From Mycobacterium sp. ACS4331 (GTDB lineage: Bacteria > Actinomycetota > Actinomycetes > Mycobacteriales > Mycobacteriaceae): DNA of 64,000 nucleotides. A program made the translations under genes and the position numbers. Location: the NCBI RefSeq assembly GCF_001667265.1, contig NZ_LZHW01000098.1:1-64000 (forward strand). The letters run 5' to 3'. Below the pieces are notes generated by a model that saw nothing but the letters and a program-made list of their open reading frames with translations, was not told where the DNA came from and did no database searches. Of this stretch, positions 24,563-32,761 are shown one piece after another. Position 1 is the first letter of the stretch. The number at the start of each line of letters is the position of its first letter.

Positions 24563-24576
24563 TGATCGATCGATCA
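24563..24576. promoter_or_regulatory. TetR operator TGATCGATCGATCA, copy 1
   Basis: A perfect 14-bp palindrome between the divergent ferredoxin-P450 and TetR genes. A near-identical copy precedes the SDR at 25412. Position and recurrence support an operator for the TetR encoded at 24652. Confidence 0.7.
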
Positions 24577-24651
24577 AATTGCTAGAATGCAGCATGCTTA
24601 GCACGGCGCGCCGAAATCGGTCAAGGAGACCCGCGTTGAGGACGCACTGAA

Positions 24652-25275
24652 GTGGCCACCCCCCGAAAGACCAGAGCCACCGACGTCAACGCGCGGCAGC
24701 GGTTGATCGACGCGACCGCCAAACTCATGCGCGACGAGGGCTACGCCGCGGCCACCTCGCGCCGCATCGCCGCCGAGGCCGGCGTCCGGCAGGCCCTGGT
24801 CTACTACTACTTCCCCACCATGGACGACCTGTTCGTGGAAGTGCTGCGGTCAGGGGCGGAGGCCTCGCTGGAACGTATGCGGGAGGCCCTCAACGACGAC
24901 GATCCGCTGACCGCACTGTGGTCACTCAACGGCGACCCCAGGGCCACCGTGCTGAACACCGAATTCATGGCACTTGCCAACCACCGTAAGGTGATTCGCA
25001 CAGAACTCAAGGCTTACGCCGAACGCGTCCGCGACATTGAGACCGCCGCCGTCGCGGTCGCACTGCGCACCCGCGGACTCGATCTGTCCAAGTTTCCGCC
25101 GGTCGCGGTGTCCATGCTGATCGCCCAGACCGCCCGCAGCCTGAGCAACGAGGAGGCCGTCGGGGTGAGGCTGGGCCATCGAGAACTGCGTGAACTCGTT
25201 GCGCGTCAGCTGGCCGCACTGTCGGCGCAGCCACCGCACGGCACTGAATCCAATCCGCCGTCCCCGAGGTCCTGA
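24652..25275 (+). CDS. TetR family regulator of the P450/SDR module
   Basis: The 207-residue TetR repressor has a basic N-terminus and a clear helix-turn-helix (SRRIAAEAGVRQALVYYYFPTMDDLF). The start is GTG 24652. It is divergent from the ferredoxin-P450 pair and upstream of a mycofactocin-type SDR; both promoters contain TGATCGATCG[AG]-type palindromes, so one regulator may govern all three transcripts. The inducer would be the pathway substrate, unidentified. Confidence 0.9.
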   Translation: MATPRKTRATDVNARQRLIDATAKLMRDEGYAAATSRRIAAEAGVRQALVYYYFPTMDDLFVEVLRSGAEASLERMREALNDDDPLTALWSLNGDPRATVLNTEFMALANHRKVIRTELKAYAERVRDIETAAVAVALRTRGLDLSKFPPVAVSMLIAQTARSLSNEEAVGVRLGHRELRELVARQLAALSAQPPHGTESNPPSPRS

Positions 25276-25364
25276 GGACCCCGAGGCCGGCGATTCGGCG
25301 GTCCGACCGACACCGACCCCGCCTCACATGGTTGACACTTCCCCCCCGCTGGTGCCACGCTTCC

Positions 25365-25378
25365 TGATCGATCGACCA
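25365..25378. promoter_or_regulatory. TetR operator, copy 2 (TGATCGATCGACCA)
   Basis: This differs from the copy at 24563 by one base and ends 33 bp before the SDR start. The repetition of such a long palindrome at two promoters about 800 bp apart is unlikely by chance. Confidence 0.7.
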
Positions 25379-25411
25379 ATACATCCACATCTCAGAAGCG
25401 AGGTATTCCCG

Positions 25412-26251
25412 GTGGGCGGACGAGTAGAAGGAAAAGTTGCGTTCATCACGGGCGCAGCACGCGGCCAGGGGCGCAGTCACGCCGTGCGACTGGCCGAAGA
25501 AGGCGCCGACATCATCGCCATCGATGTGTGCAAGCGCATCAGCACCAATGAGGAGATCCCGGCCGCCAGTCCTGACGATCTGGCCGAGACCGCAGATCTT
25601 GTCAAGGCCCTGAACCGGCGCATCGTCACCGCGGAGGTCGACGTCCGCGACTACGACGCCGTCAAGAGCGCGGTCGACAGCGGCGTCGAACAGCTCGGTC
25701 GGCTCGACATCGTCGTGGCCAACGCCGGCATCGGCAACGGCGGCCAGACCCTGGACCTGACCAGCCAGAGTGACTGGGACGACATGATCGACGTCAACCT
25801 TTCGGGCGTCTGGAAGTCCGTCAAAGCCGCTGTGCCGCATCTCCTCTCGGGAGGCCGGGGCGGTTCGATCATCCTCACCAGCTCAGTCGGCGGCCTCAAG
25901 CCCTACCCGCACACGGGCCACTACATCGCCGCCAAGCACGGTGTCATCGGCCTGATGCGCACATTCGCCGTCGAGCTGGGCCAGCACTCCATCCGCGTGA
26001 ACGCCGTCTGCCCGACCAACGTGAACACCCCGTTGTTCATGAACGAGGGCACGATGAAGCTGTTCCGTCCCGATCTGGAGAACCCAGGCCCAGACGATAT
26101 GGCCGTCGCTGCGCAGTTCATGCACGTGCTGCCCGTCGGTTGGGTCGAGCCCGTCGACGTCAGCAACGCCGTGCTGTTCCTGGCCTCCGACGAATCCCGT
26201 TACATCACAGGGCTTCCGGTCACCGTCGACGCGGGCAGCATGCTCAAGTAG
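25412..26251 (+). CDS. Mycofactocin-coupled SDR oxidoreductase
   Basis: The 279-residue SDR has TGAARGQGRSHA, the subfamily insertion (DVCKRISTN, then AASPDDLAET), NAG and catalytic YIAAK. The frame is open from 25190 because it overlaps the TetR tail, but GTG 25412 with GAGG upstream begins the conserved VGGRVEGKVAF. It has its own promoter with a TetR operator. The genetic link to a P450 suggests sequential oxidation: hydroxylation followed by alcohol dehydrogenation. It ends 25 bp from the convergent phosphoesterase. Confidence 0.9.
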   Translation: MGGRVEGKVAFITGAARGQGRSHAVRLAEEGADIIAIDVCKRISTNEEIPAASPDDLAETADLVKALNRRIVTAEVDVRDYDAVKSAVDSGVEQLGRLDIVVANAGIGNGGQTLDLTSQSDWDDMIDVNLSGVWKSVKAAVPHLLSGGRGGSIILTSSVGGLKPYPHTGHYIAAKHGVIGLMRTFAVELGQHSIRVNAVCPTNVNTPLFMNEGTMKLFRPDLENPGPDDMAVAAQFMHVLPVGWVEPVDVSNAVLFLASDESRYITGLPVTVDAGSMLK

Positions 26252-26276
26252 CACCGCAGATCGTGGCCCGGCCGGG

Positions 26277-27452
26277 TCAATCGTGTTCGCGCTGCAGCGA
26301 CACCACGGTGATGTCCGGCCGGGCTCCGATCCGCACCGGCGGACCCCAAAAGCCCGCCCCCCGCGTGACGTACAGCTGGGTGGAGTCCACCCGCGACAAC
26401 CCGGCGAGGGACGGTTGCACCATCGACACAACATGATGAAAGGGCCACATCTGCCCGCCGTGGGTGTGGCCGGACAACTGCAGATCAACCCCACGCCGGG
26501 CGGCCTCGGCCACCTGCACCGGCTGGTGTGCGAGCAGCACCGTCGGCCGGAGAGGGTCCGCGCCGGCCAGCGCCCGGTCGAAATCGGGCCCGTCGGCCCG
26601 CCGGGCACCGACGACGTCGTTGACCCCGGCAAGGGTGAACGCCCCGCGCCCGCGCCGAATCGGCGTGCTTTCGTTGCTGAGCGTGTGCACTCCGAGGCGC
26701 TCGAGTTCCCGCAGCCAGGACACCGAATCCTCGATGAAGTACTCATGGTTGCCGGTCACGAAGAATGTCCCCTCAGATGGGGCCAAGTCACGTAATGGTG
26801 CTGCGGCAGAACCCAGTTCGGCCACTGTGCCGTCGACCAGGTCACCCACGATCGCGACCAGGTCAGGCTCTGCCTCGTTGATCATCCGGACGATCCGTTC
26901 GGTGTGCGCGCGCCCGGCCAGCGGGCCGAGATGGATGTCGGATACGACCGCGATCCGAAAGCCGGCCATGGCCGGGTCCAGCCGACGCAGGCGGACGGGC
27001 ACGTTCAGCACGTCCGGCCTGCCCAGTGCCGTCGCGGCGCCCACGCCGACGAGTCCTACCGACACCGCCCCCGCAGCGACCGCGCCGGTCCGCGCGAGAA
27101 AGAGCCTGCGATCCAGCGTGGCCTTGCACTCGGGTGTCTCGAGCCTCTCCGGCACAGTGCGGCGGGTCCAGCGCCGCAGGACCAGCCGCACCGGTTCGAA
27201 GGCCAGCAGCGCCAGGACCAGATATGCCGCGAGCGCGAACCACAGATAACCCGGCCAGGCATACCAACCCGCGCCCGTCAGTCCGGCCACGCGGGGGCCG
27301 ACGAGTGCACCGACGAGGAGGACCGCCCCGATGACGATGGCCGCGGTGCCGAACCGGCGGGCCCGACCCGGTGCTGTGGTGTCCCTGACGAGGCGCTTCC
27401 ACAGGTAGGCGTGCATGAGTGCCAGGATCACTGCGAGGACGACCAAGAACAC
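26277..27452 (-). CDS. Membrane-anchored calcineurin-like metallophosphoesterase
   Basis: The 391-residue protein starts with three to four TM helices (about 1-20, 36-55, 63-87 and 115-140, the last preceded by RRLFLARTG), then a metallophosphoesterase domain with the full motif set: SDIHLG, GDLVDG, GNHEY and GHTHGGQ. These bind two metal ions. The domain should face the outside or periplasm. The YkuE/YaeI group, which it resembles, cleaves phosphodiesters such as lipid-linked substrates. Single gene; its ATG at 27452 opens a 235-bp divergent gap. Confidence 0.9.
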   Translation of the reverse strand: MFLVVLAVILALMHAYLWKRLVRDTTAPGRARRFGTAAIVIGAVLLVGALVGPRVAGLTGAGWYAWPGYLWFALAAYLVLALLAFEPVRLVLRRWTRRTVPERLETPECKATLDRRLFLARTGAVAAGAVSVGLVGVGAATALGRPDVLNVPVRLRRLDPAMAGFRIAVVSDIHLGPLAGRAHTERIVRMINEAEPDLVAIVGDLVDGTVAELGSAAAPLRDLAPSEGTFFVTGNHEYFIEDSVSWLRELERLGVHTLSNESTPIRRGRGAFTLAGVNDVVGARRADGPDFDRALAGADPLRPTVLLAHQPVQVAEAARRGVDLQLSGHTHGGQMWPFHHVVSMVQPSLAGLSRVDSTQLYVTRGAGFWGPPVRIGARPDITVVSLQREHD

Positions 27453-27563
27453 GAGGCTCCTTGAGAATGCGGGGCGGACAGCGGTGACGCGCGACAGCCA
27501 CCATCAGCAGCTTCCCACCCCGGCACCTCACCGAGGCACCCGACCTGTGACGCCTCACAGTTG

Positions 27564-27589
27564 CGTTACCCGTGGCGCTGGGCGGGGTA
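27564..27589 (+). promoter_or_regulatory. Weak SigF-like promoter before the flavin reductase
   Basis: CGTTA, 16 bases, GGGTA. Two mismatches to the -35 consensus but an exact -10, about 100 bp before the gene. Listed because similar promoters recur downstream. Confidence 0.25.
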
Positions 27590-27687
27590 TCAGTGTCCGA
27601 CTGACGGGATGAAAGCGAGGACTCACGTCGGTGCGAAGCACACCGTGCCGGGGTGTTCCCGCGAGACACTCACGCGTAGCCGAAGGG

Positions 27688-28197
27688 ATGGGAGAAGTGA
27701 CGAACGAGGGCGCGTCTGAGCCGTTCGAGAAGATCGTCGCGGCGCTGGACTATCCGGTGTTCGTGGTGACGACCGCGAGCGATGACGGCCCGTCGGGTTG
27801 TCTGGTCGGTTTCGCCAGCCAGACCAGCATCAATCCGCCCCGCTTCCTCGTCGGCCTGTCGCGACGGAACCGCACCTACCGCGTCGCCCAAGACGCATCG
27901 CATCTGGCCGTGCACCTGCTGGGCCGCGAAGCCGAAGGCCTCGCGGCCCTCTTCGGGAGCCAGACCGGGGACCGGGTCAACAAGTTCGACCAATGCGAGT
28001 GGCACGAGGGGCCCGCCGGACTGCCCATACTCGACGGGGCCGCCGCGTGGTTCGTCGGCGAGATCCGTGACCGATTCGACCTGGGAGACCACGTCGGGCA
28101 TCTGTTGGCGCCGACCGCCGGCACGGCGCCCGACGGCCTGCAGAACTGGATCAGTTTCGCCGACGTGCGCGACCTGGAACCGGGCCACGACGCGTGA
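27688..28197 (+). CDS. Flavin reductase-like (FMN-binding) protein
   Basis: The 169-residue protein has the flavin_Reduct split-barrel pattern: ALDYPVFVVTTAS near the N-terminus, GCLVGFASQTSINPPRFLVGLSRRNRTY in the FMN-binding region, and HEGPAGLPILDGAAAWFVGEIRD. Such proteins reduce flavin with NAD(P)H or act as small FMN oxidoreductases. ATG 27688 and GTG 27697 are both possible; the latter has GGGAG close by. Its stop overlaps the next gene (GTGA), a reductase of the RibD C-terminal fold. Confidence 0.87.
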   Translation: MGEVTNEGASEPFEKIVAALDYPVFVVTTASDDGPSGCLVGFASQTSINPPRFLVGLSRRNRTYRVAQDASHLAVHLLGREAEGLAALFGSQTGDRVNKFDQCEWHEGPAGLPILDGAAAWFVGEIRDRFDLGDHVGHLLAPTAGTAPDGLQNWISFADVRDLEPGHDA

Positions 28198-28925
28198 GCC
28201 GGACAGAAGAACCGCTCGTCGAGACCATCACCGACAGCACGAGGCTGCGTGAGTTCTATCGAGACGCACCGTCTGGAGTGCGGGCCAACATGATCTTCAG
28301 CGCCGACGGCGCCGCGGCGTTCGCCGGTCGAGCGGGACCACTCTCCTGCCCTGCAGACCAGCGCCTGCTGGGCGAACTCCGCGGATACGCCGACGTCGTC
28401 CTCGTCGGAGCGGGCACCGCCCGGGCCGAGGGGTACGGACCCGTGCGACTCTCCGAACAACAGCGGGCCGAACGTGCAGCCGACGGCAGGACGGCGCTGC
28501 CACCCATCGCGGTGGTGAGTCGCACCGGTCGCCTGCCCGAGTCCCTGTTCGATGATCCGACGCAGCGCCCCATCCTCATCACCAGCACAGAGGCGGTGAA
28601 ACGGTACGGCCTGCGCCCCGACACACGCCGCGAAGTCGTTCTGGCCGGCGACGAGGACGTCGATCTGAGCCTTGCGATCGAGGCATTGACAGACGCGGGC
28701 ATGGGACGGATCCTGTGCGAGGGCGGCCCGACCCTGCTGAACGAGCTGGTGGCCGCGGGCCTGCTCACGGAACTCTGCGTGACGACGGCCCCCAGGTTGG
28801 CCGGGACTCAGCCGGTGGGCGCCGCCTCGACGATCAGCACCCTGCCCCGCCCCGGGAATCTTTCGCTGCGCCACGTCCTGGTACACGAGCAGTTCCTGTT
28901 CAGCAGATACGCCCTCACCGGCTGA
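28194..28925 (+). CDS. RibD C-terminal-type reductase
   Basis: The 243-residue protein has the dihydrofolate-reductase-like fold of pyrimidine reductases: VRANMIFSADGAAAFAGRAGPLS, ADVVLVGAGTARAEGYGPVR and the signature CEGGPTLLNELVAAGLLTELC. It lacks a deaminase domain, so it is not complete RibD. In actinobacteria these stand-alone proteins use NADPH or F420. The start is GTG 28194, coupled to the flavin reductase. The riboflavin pathway genes are not present, so a biosynthetic role in riboflavin is doubtful. Confidence 0.87.
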   Translation: MSRTEEPLVETITDSTRLREFYRDAPSGVRANMIFSADGAAAFAGRAGPLSCPADQRLLGELRGYADVVLVGAGTARAEGYGPVRLSEQQRAERAADGRTALPPIAVVSRTGRLPESLFDDPTQRPILITSTEAVKRYGLRPDTRREVVLAGDEDVDLSLAIEALTDAGMGRILCEGGPTLLNELVAAGLLTELCVTTAPRLAGTQPVGAASTISTLPRPGNLSLRHVLVHEQFLFSRYALTG

Positions 28926-28996
28926 CACCGGGGCCAATGTCCCTGCGGAGGAACACCTTCGGGAATTCGGAGCGGAGAAAAAACTGCCAAACACGT

Positions 28997-29023
28997 CTGG
29001 CACTCTCGGTATGAGAGTGCTAA
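28997..29023. promoter_or_regulatory. CIRCE element (HrcA operator)
   Basis: CTGGCACTC-N9-GAGTGCTAA matches the CIRCE consensus TTAGCACTC-N9-GAGTGCTAA at 16 of 18 positions, with a perfect right arm. It overlaps a plausible TAATCT -10 element and precedes hsp20, so HrcA should repress hsp20 until heat stress. Confidence 0.88.
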
Positions 29024-29049
29024 TCTGACCCCTGCACAGTGATTGAGTC

Positions 29050-29068
29050 GCCCGCCAGGGTGGCGGGC
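29050..29068 (+). promoter_or_regulatory. Stem-loop in the hsp20 5' leader
   Basis: GCCCGCC (29050-29056) pairs with GGCGGGC (29062-29068) around an AGGGT loop. It lies between the CIRCE promoter and the GAGGAGG ribosome site at 29079-29085. It does not mask the ribosome site directly. It could stabilise the leader, act as an attenuator or play a part in temperature response. Confidence 0.45.
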
Positions 29069-29094
29069 TTTCATGGTCGAGGAGGTGGATTACT

Positions 29095-29547
29095 GTGCTC
29101 CGTTTTGATCCTTTCAGTGACCTTGATTCGATCACCCGGGGACTGCTGACGAACCAGACCGGATCAGGTCGCGCGCCCCGATTCATGCCCATGGACCTGT
29201 ACAAGGTCGACGACCACTATGTCCTCACCGCCGACCTCCCGGGTGTCGATCCCGGATCGGTCGACGTCGGCGTCGACAACGGGACCATGACCATCACGGC
29301 GCATCGCACCGCCCGCTCCGAGGAATCCGTCCAGTGGCTGTCCAATGAACGGTTCTTCGGCACCTACCGGCGACAGTTGTCGCTGGGCGAGGGCGTCGAT
29401 GCCGAAAAGATCACCGCCACCTACGAGAACGGCGTGCTCACGATCACGATCCCGCTGGCCGAACGCGCCAAGTCGAGGCGCATCGAAGTCTCCCACTCGT
29501 CACAGGCCCGCTCGATCGAACCGACGACGGTGGACGCCGACACCTGA
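29095..29547 (+). CDS. hsp20: Hsp20 / alpha-crystallin small heat-shock protein
   Basis: The 150-residue small heat-shock protein has a short N-terminal arm, an alpha-crystallin domain (about 35-125: PMDLYKVDDHYVLTADLPGVDPGSVDV, then ENGVLTITIPL) and a short C-terminal extension. It acts as an ATP-independent holdase in the cytoplasm. The start is GTG 29095 with a strong GAGGAGG nine bases upstream. A CIRCE element in its promoter points to HrcA repression. A strong hairpin follows nine bases after the stop, so it is a single-gene unit. Confidence 0.94.
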   Translation: MLRFDPFSDLDSITRGLLTNQTGSGRAPRFMPMDLYKVDDHYVLTADLPGVDPGSVDVGVDNGTMTITAHRTARSEESVQWLSNERFFGTYRRQLSLGEGVDAEKITATYENGVLTITIPLAERAKSRRIEVSHSSQARSIEPTTVDADT

Positions 29548-29555
29548 CGGTGCGC

Positions 29556-29592
29556 GGATGTGGCCACGGTGCACTGCGCCGTGGCCACATCC
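29556..29592 (+). terminator. Intrinsic terminator after hsp20
   Basis: A 14-bp perfect stem, GGATGTGGCCACGG with its complement, closes a 9-base loop and is followed by a T-rich run (TCTTTCTTTC). This is the strongest classical terminator in the window. Confidence 0.85.
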
Positions 29593-29628
29593 CGCAGTCT
29601 TTCTTTCATCCCAACGATTTTCGACGCA

Positions 29629-29671
29629 CAGGCTGGCATCACCGCTCACCCGATGCGTTGTTGCCAGCCTG
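29629..29671. promoter_or_regulatory. Long inverted repeat in the hsp20-katE gap
   Basis: CAGGCTGGCA (29629-29638) and TGCCAGCCTG (29662-29671) form a 10-bp perfect inverted repeat around a 23-base loop that contains a second nested GCATC/GATGC pair. The 368-bp gap 29548-29915 otherwise holds the hsp20 terminator and a SigF-like promoter. Operator or structural role unknown. Confidence 0.4.
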
Positions 29672-29804
29672 CCCTTCTTCAGCGCCTCACGTCCCGGGAC
29701 CCTGGCCCCCATGCAGGGGCGGCTGCGGGCCTTCGAGGGCGTCGGTCTCCCCACGTCGGGCACCACCGACCGGCTGCGGCGACGGTGACGAATACCGCCC
29801 GACG

Positions 29805-29830
29805 AGTTTGCGCACCGGACACTGCGGGTA
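29805..29830 (+). promoter_or_regulatory. SigF-like promoter before katE
   Basis: AGTTT, 16 bases, GGGTA: one mismatch from the consensus GGTTT-N15-17-GGGTA. It lies 86 bp upstream of the katE start. SigF control of catalase is known in M. smegmatis for another catalase, which makes this plausible. Confidence 0.5.
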
Positions 29831-29915
29831 TCTCGGAGGGGCGCCCGTCGACCCGCGCCATCCATCCTGCGCGGGCCGTCCCAGCATGGCGCAGCCCCCC
29901 GACGCTGGAGGAGAT

Positions 29916-32033
29916 ATGGCCGCCGCCCCGAAGCCCGAGGACACCACGCCGGTTCCCGGCACCGATCTGCAGGGCGCCGTCGGCCCAGGCACGAGCGGTT
30001 ATCTGACCACCGCACAGGGACTTCGGATTCCCGACACCGATCATTCGCTCAAGGCCGGAGAACGCGGACCCACGCTGCTGGAGGATTTCCACCTGCGCGA
30101 GAAGATCACTCACTTCGACCACGAACGCATACCCGAACGTGTCGTACATGCGCGCGGCGCCGCCGCACACGGCGTCTTCGAGTCCTACGGCACCGCATCG
30201 CGCTACACCCGGGCCGCCTTCCTCGGCGCCAAGGGCACGAAGACCGATGTGTTCTGCCGCTTTTCGACCGTGTTGGGGTCGCGCGGATCGGCCGACACCG
30301 TCCGCGACACCCGGGGGTTCGCGGTGAAGTTCTACACCAGCGAGGGAAACTTCGACCTCGTCGGCAACAACATTCCGGTCTTCTTCATCCAGGACGGCAT
30401 CAAGTTCCCCGACGTCATCCATGCTGGAAAGCCGCACCCGGACAGGGAGATACCGCAGGCACAGTCGGCCCACGACACGTTCTGGGACTTCGTGTCCCTG
30501 CACCCCGAGGCCACCCACCACGTGTTCTGGAACATGAGTGATCGCGGCATCCCGCGGTCGTTCCGGACCATGGAGGGCTTCGGCGTGCACACCTTCCGCC
30601 TGGCCAATGCCAAGGGCCAGACGGTCTTGGTGAAGTTCCACTGGAAGCCCGTGGCCGGTGTGCACTCCCTGGTCTGGGAGGAGGCTCAGATCGCAGCGGG
30701 ATGCGACCCAGACTTCCACCGCCGGGACATGGCCGACGCCATCGATGCGGGCGCATTCCTGGAGTACGAGTTGGGGATTCAGGTGATGCCGGACGACGGC
30801 ACCCACACCTTCGCGGGCATCGACCTGCTGGACCCGACCAAGATCGTGCCGGAGGAACTCGCGGAGGTCCACCTCGTCGGCAAGCTGACGCTGAACCGCA
30901 ACCCGACGAACTTCTTCGCCGAAACCGAGCAGGTGGCCTTCCACGTCGGCAATCTGGTGCCGGGCATCGAACCGACGAATGACGCACTGCTGCAGGCCCG
31001 ACTGTTCTCGTATCTCGACACGCAGCTCACACGTCTGGGCGGGCCGAACTTCACGCAACTGCCCATCAACCGCCCACACTGCCCCGTCAACGACATGCTG
31101 AGGGACGGCATGCACCAGACCGGTGTGCACACCGGAGTGGCACCGTACCGCCGCAACAGCCTCGACGACGGACTGCCCGAAGTCGCCACCGCCGACGAGG
31201 GCGGCTACGTCCCCACACCGCGCGAGGTCGAGGGCCCCGTCGTCCGAGCACAGCCGCAGTCCTTCGACGATCACTTCAGCCAGGCCGCGATGTTCTACCG
31301 CAGCCTGACCGAGGTCGAGAGAGTGCACCTGATCGAGGCCTTCACGTTCGAGTTGGGCAAGTGCTACGAGCAGTCGGTCAAGGAGCGTGAACTGCAGGTG
31401 TTGGCGAATGTCGACGCCGATCTGTGCGCTCAGGTGGCCGCGGGGCTGGGGCTTCCCGCCCCGAAGGGCAACCCGCCCGCCGACGTGACGCCCTCCCCCG
31501 CGCTTTCCCAGGTGGTCACGGTCCCAGGGCCGATCACCGGGCGGCAGGTCGGCATCATCGCCGACTCCGAATCGGATCTGGCCGGGATCTCGCAGCTGGT
31601 CAAGGCGTTGCTCAAGGCAGGCGCCATCCCGCTGGTCACCGCACCCACCGGTGGCACCCTGAAGAACGGGCGGCGCAGCCTCGTTGTCGAGCGCACGCTG
31701 CTCACGGCACGATCCATCGAGTTCGACGCCGTGATCGTCGCGGGTGGTCTCGAAACGCCCCCCGACATCAAACTGGTCGTGCTGCTGCAGGAGGCCTACC
31801 GGCACTGCAAACCGGTCGGCGCCTGGGGTTCGGGGGTGAATGCCCTAACGGCGGCCGGTATCTCCGATTCCGATCCCGGCGTCCTGGTGTCCGCCGAGGC
31901 GGACCGCGCTTTCGGCGAGGCGTTGACCGCAGCGCTGGGCATGCACAGGGTGTGGGAGCGGGCCGAGCAGATCACGGCCTCGGCCGCGCCTCCGGTGCGC
32001 AGCGCGCCGGTGGCCAAGCGCCGCAGGCGGTGA
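29916..32033 (+). CDS. katE: Large-subunit (clade 2) catalase, KatE
   Basis: The 705-residue monofunctional haem catalase belongs to the HPII type. Catalytic His78 (ERVVHARG), Asn151 (LVGNNIPVFF) and the proximal haem-ligand Tyr near 366 (ARLFSYLDTQ) are all present, with the spacing of E. coli HPII. After the catalase core comes a C-terminal DJ-1/class I glutamine-amidotransferase-like domain from about residue 535 (GRQVGIIADSESDLAGISQLVKALLK). ATG 29916 has a near-perfect GGAGGAG; the open frame upstream to 29550 is not coding. It decomposes hydrogen peroxide in the cytoplasm. A SigF-like promoter and an inverted repeat lie upstream. Confidence 0.95.
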   Translation: MAAAPKPEDTTPVPGTDLQGAVGPGTSGYLTTAQGLRIPDTDHSLKAGERGPTLLEDFHLREKITHFDHERIPERVVHARGAAAHGVFESYGTASRYTRAAFLGAKGTKTDVFCRFSTVLGSRGSADTVRDTRGFAVKFYTSEGNFDLVGNNIPVFFIQDGIKFPDVIHAGKPHPDREIPQAQSAHDTFWDFVSLHPEATHHVFWNMSDRGIPRSFRTMEGFGVHTFRLANAKGQTVLVKFHWKPVAGVHSLVWEEAQIAAGCDPDFHRRDMADAIDAGAFLEYELGIQVMPDDGTHTFAGIDLLDPTKIVPEELAEVHLVGKLTLNRNPTNFFAETEQVAFHVGNLVPGIEPTNDALLQARLFSYLDTQLTRLGGPNFTQLPINRPHCPVNDMLRDGMHQTGVHTGVAPYRRNSLDDGLPEVATADEGGYVPTPREVEGPVVRAQPQSFDDHFSQAAMFYRSLTEVERVHLIEAFTFELGKCYEQSVKERELQVLANVDADLCAQVAAGLGLPAPKGNPPADVTPSPALSQVVTVPGPITGRQVGIIADSESDLAGISQLVKALLKAGAIPLVTAPTGGTLKNGRRSLVVERTLLTARSIEFDAVIVAGGLETPPDIKLVVLLQEAYRHCKPVGAWGSGVNALTAAGISDSDPGVLVSAEADRAFGEALTAALGMHRVWERAEQITASAAPPVRSAPVAKRRRR

Positions 32034-32050
32034 CCGCCGGCGGCCCCGCT

Positions 32051-32075
32051 GGTTTGACCGTCCCGAGCGTGGGCA
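32051..32075 (+). promoter_or_regulatory. SigF-like promoter downstream of katE
   Basis: An exact GGTTT -35, 15 bases, then GGGCA (one mismatch from GGGTA), 11 bp before the ATG at 32086. If used, the transcript would be leaderless or nearly so. Confidence 0.4.
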
Positions 32076-32085
32076 CCCGAGGGCC

Positions 32086-32751
32086 ATGAAAGCCTCCGAA
32101 GTTGCCGCACTGCCCTTCCGCGCCGGCGCCGCGATGCGGCACGCGCGACTGTTCCATCCCGACGGCGTGCTCTGCGGTGGCACGCTCCGGCGCACCGCCG
32201 CCTCGGACTCCGGCCTGCCACTCGCCGACAGCGACGTGGTGGGCCGGATCTCGAAAGGCGTCGGCACCTCCGGCGGACTGCCCGACTTCGCGGGGCTGGC
32301 ATGGCGATCGCACGCCCAGGGCAGCACCCGACCATGGGATGTGCTGATGGTCTCGGCCAGCGCCCGCCTGCTGCTGCATCCGACCCGCTCCTGGTCTGCA
32401 CCGACGTTCTCCACCCTCATGCCCTACGGGTACCGAGGTGGCGTGTTCTGGCTGCGCGCCCGAATGACATCCCCGGAGGAACTCCACGGCCTCGACGTCG
32501 GTGCCCTGCGCCGGCACATCGCCGCCGAGTCGGTCGTGTTCGACATCGAGCAGGCGCAGGGCCGCAACAACTTCGAACCGCTGGCCACCCTCGAGTTCGG
32601 GCGAGAACTCGACAGTTCCTGGCCGCCCGAGGATGTGTCGTTCGACCCGACGCTGAACACCACGCCAGGGGTCACGCTGCTGCCCGACTGGTTGGCAGCC
32701 GTGCGGCGTCGCGCATACCGCAGCAGCCGGCAGGGCCGCGACTCCGAGTAG
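32086..32751 (+). CDS. Hypothetical protein, possibly catalase-fold
   Basis: I do not recognise this 221-residue protein with certainty. Its N-terminal half (ARLFHPDGVLCGGTL, then VGRISKGVGTSGGLPDFAGLAWR) recalls the haem-catalase layout in which an RxFHxxG segment precedes a GLAVR-type strand. Annotated small catalase-like or phosphodiesterase-like mycobacterial proteins look similar. No clear haem ligand can be assigned. It follows katE by 52 bp and has its own SigF-like promoter. No signal peptide or TM segment. Confidence 0.7.
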   Translation: MKASEVAALPFRAGAAMRHARLFHPDGVLCGGTLRRTAASDSGLPLADSDVVGRISKGVGTSGGLPDFAGLAWRSHAQGSTRPWDVLMVSASARLLLHPTRSWSAPTFSTLMPYGYRGGVFWLRARMTSPEELHGLDVGALRRHIAAESVVFDIEQAQGRNNFEPLATLEFGRELDSSWPPEDVSFDPTLNTTPGVTLLPDWLAAVRRRAYRSSRQGRDSE

Positions 32752-32761
32752 GAGTGCCCGG

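Noticed and set aside
26252..26276. CCCGGCCGGG as terminator between convergent genes
   Set aside because: A self-complementary 10-mer with no loop; cannot form a useful hairpin.
29550..29915. N-terminal extension of katE
   Set aside because: The frame is open, but a strong GGAGGAG precedes ATG 29916 and the hsp20 terminator hairpin lies in the extension.
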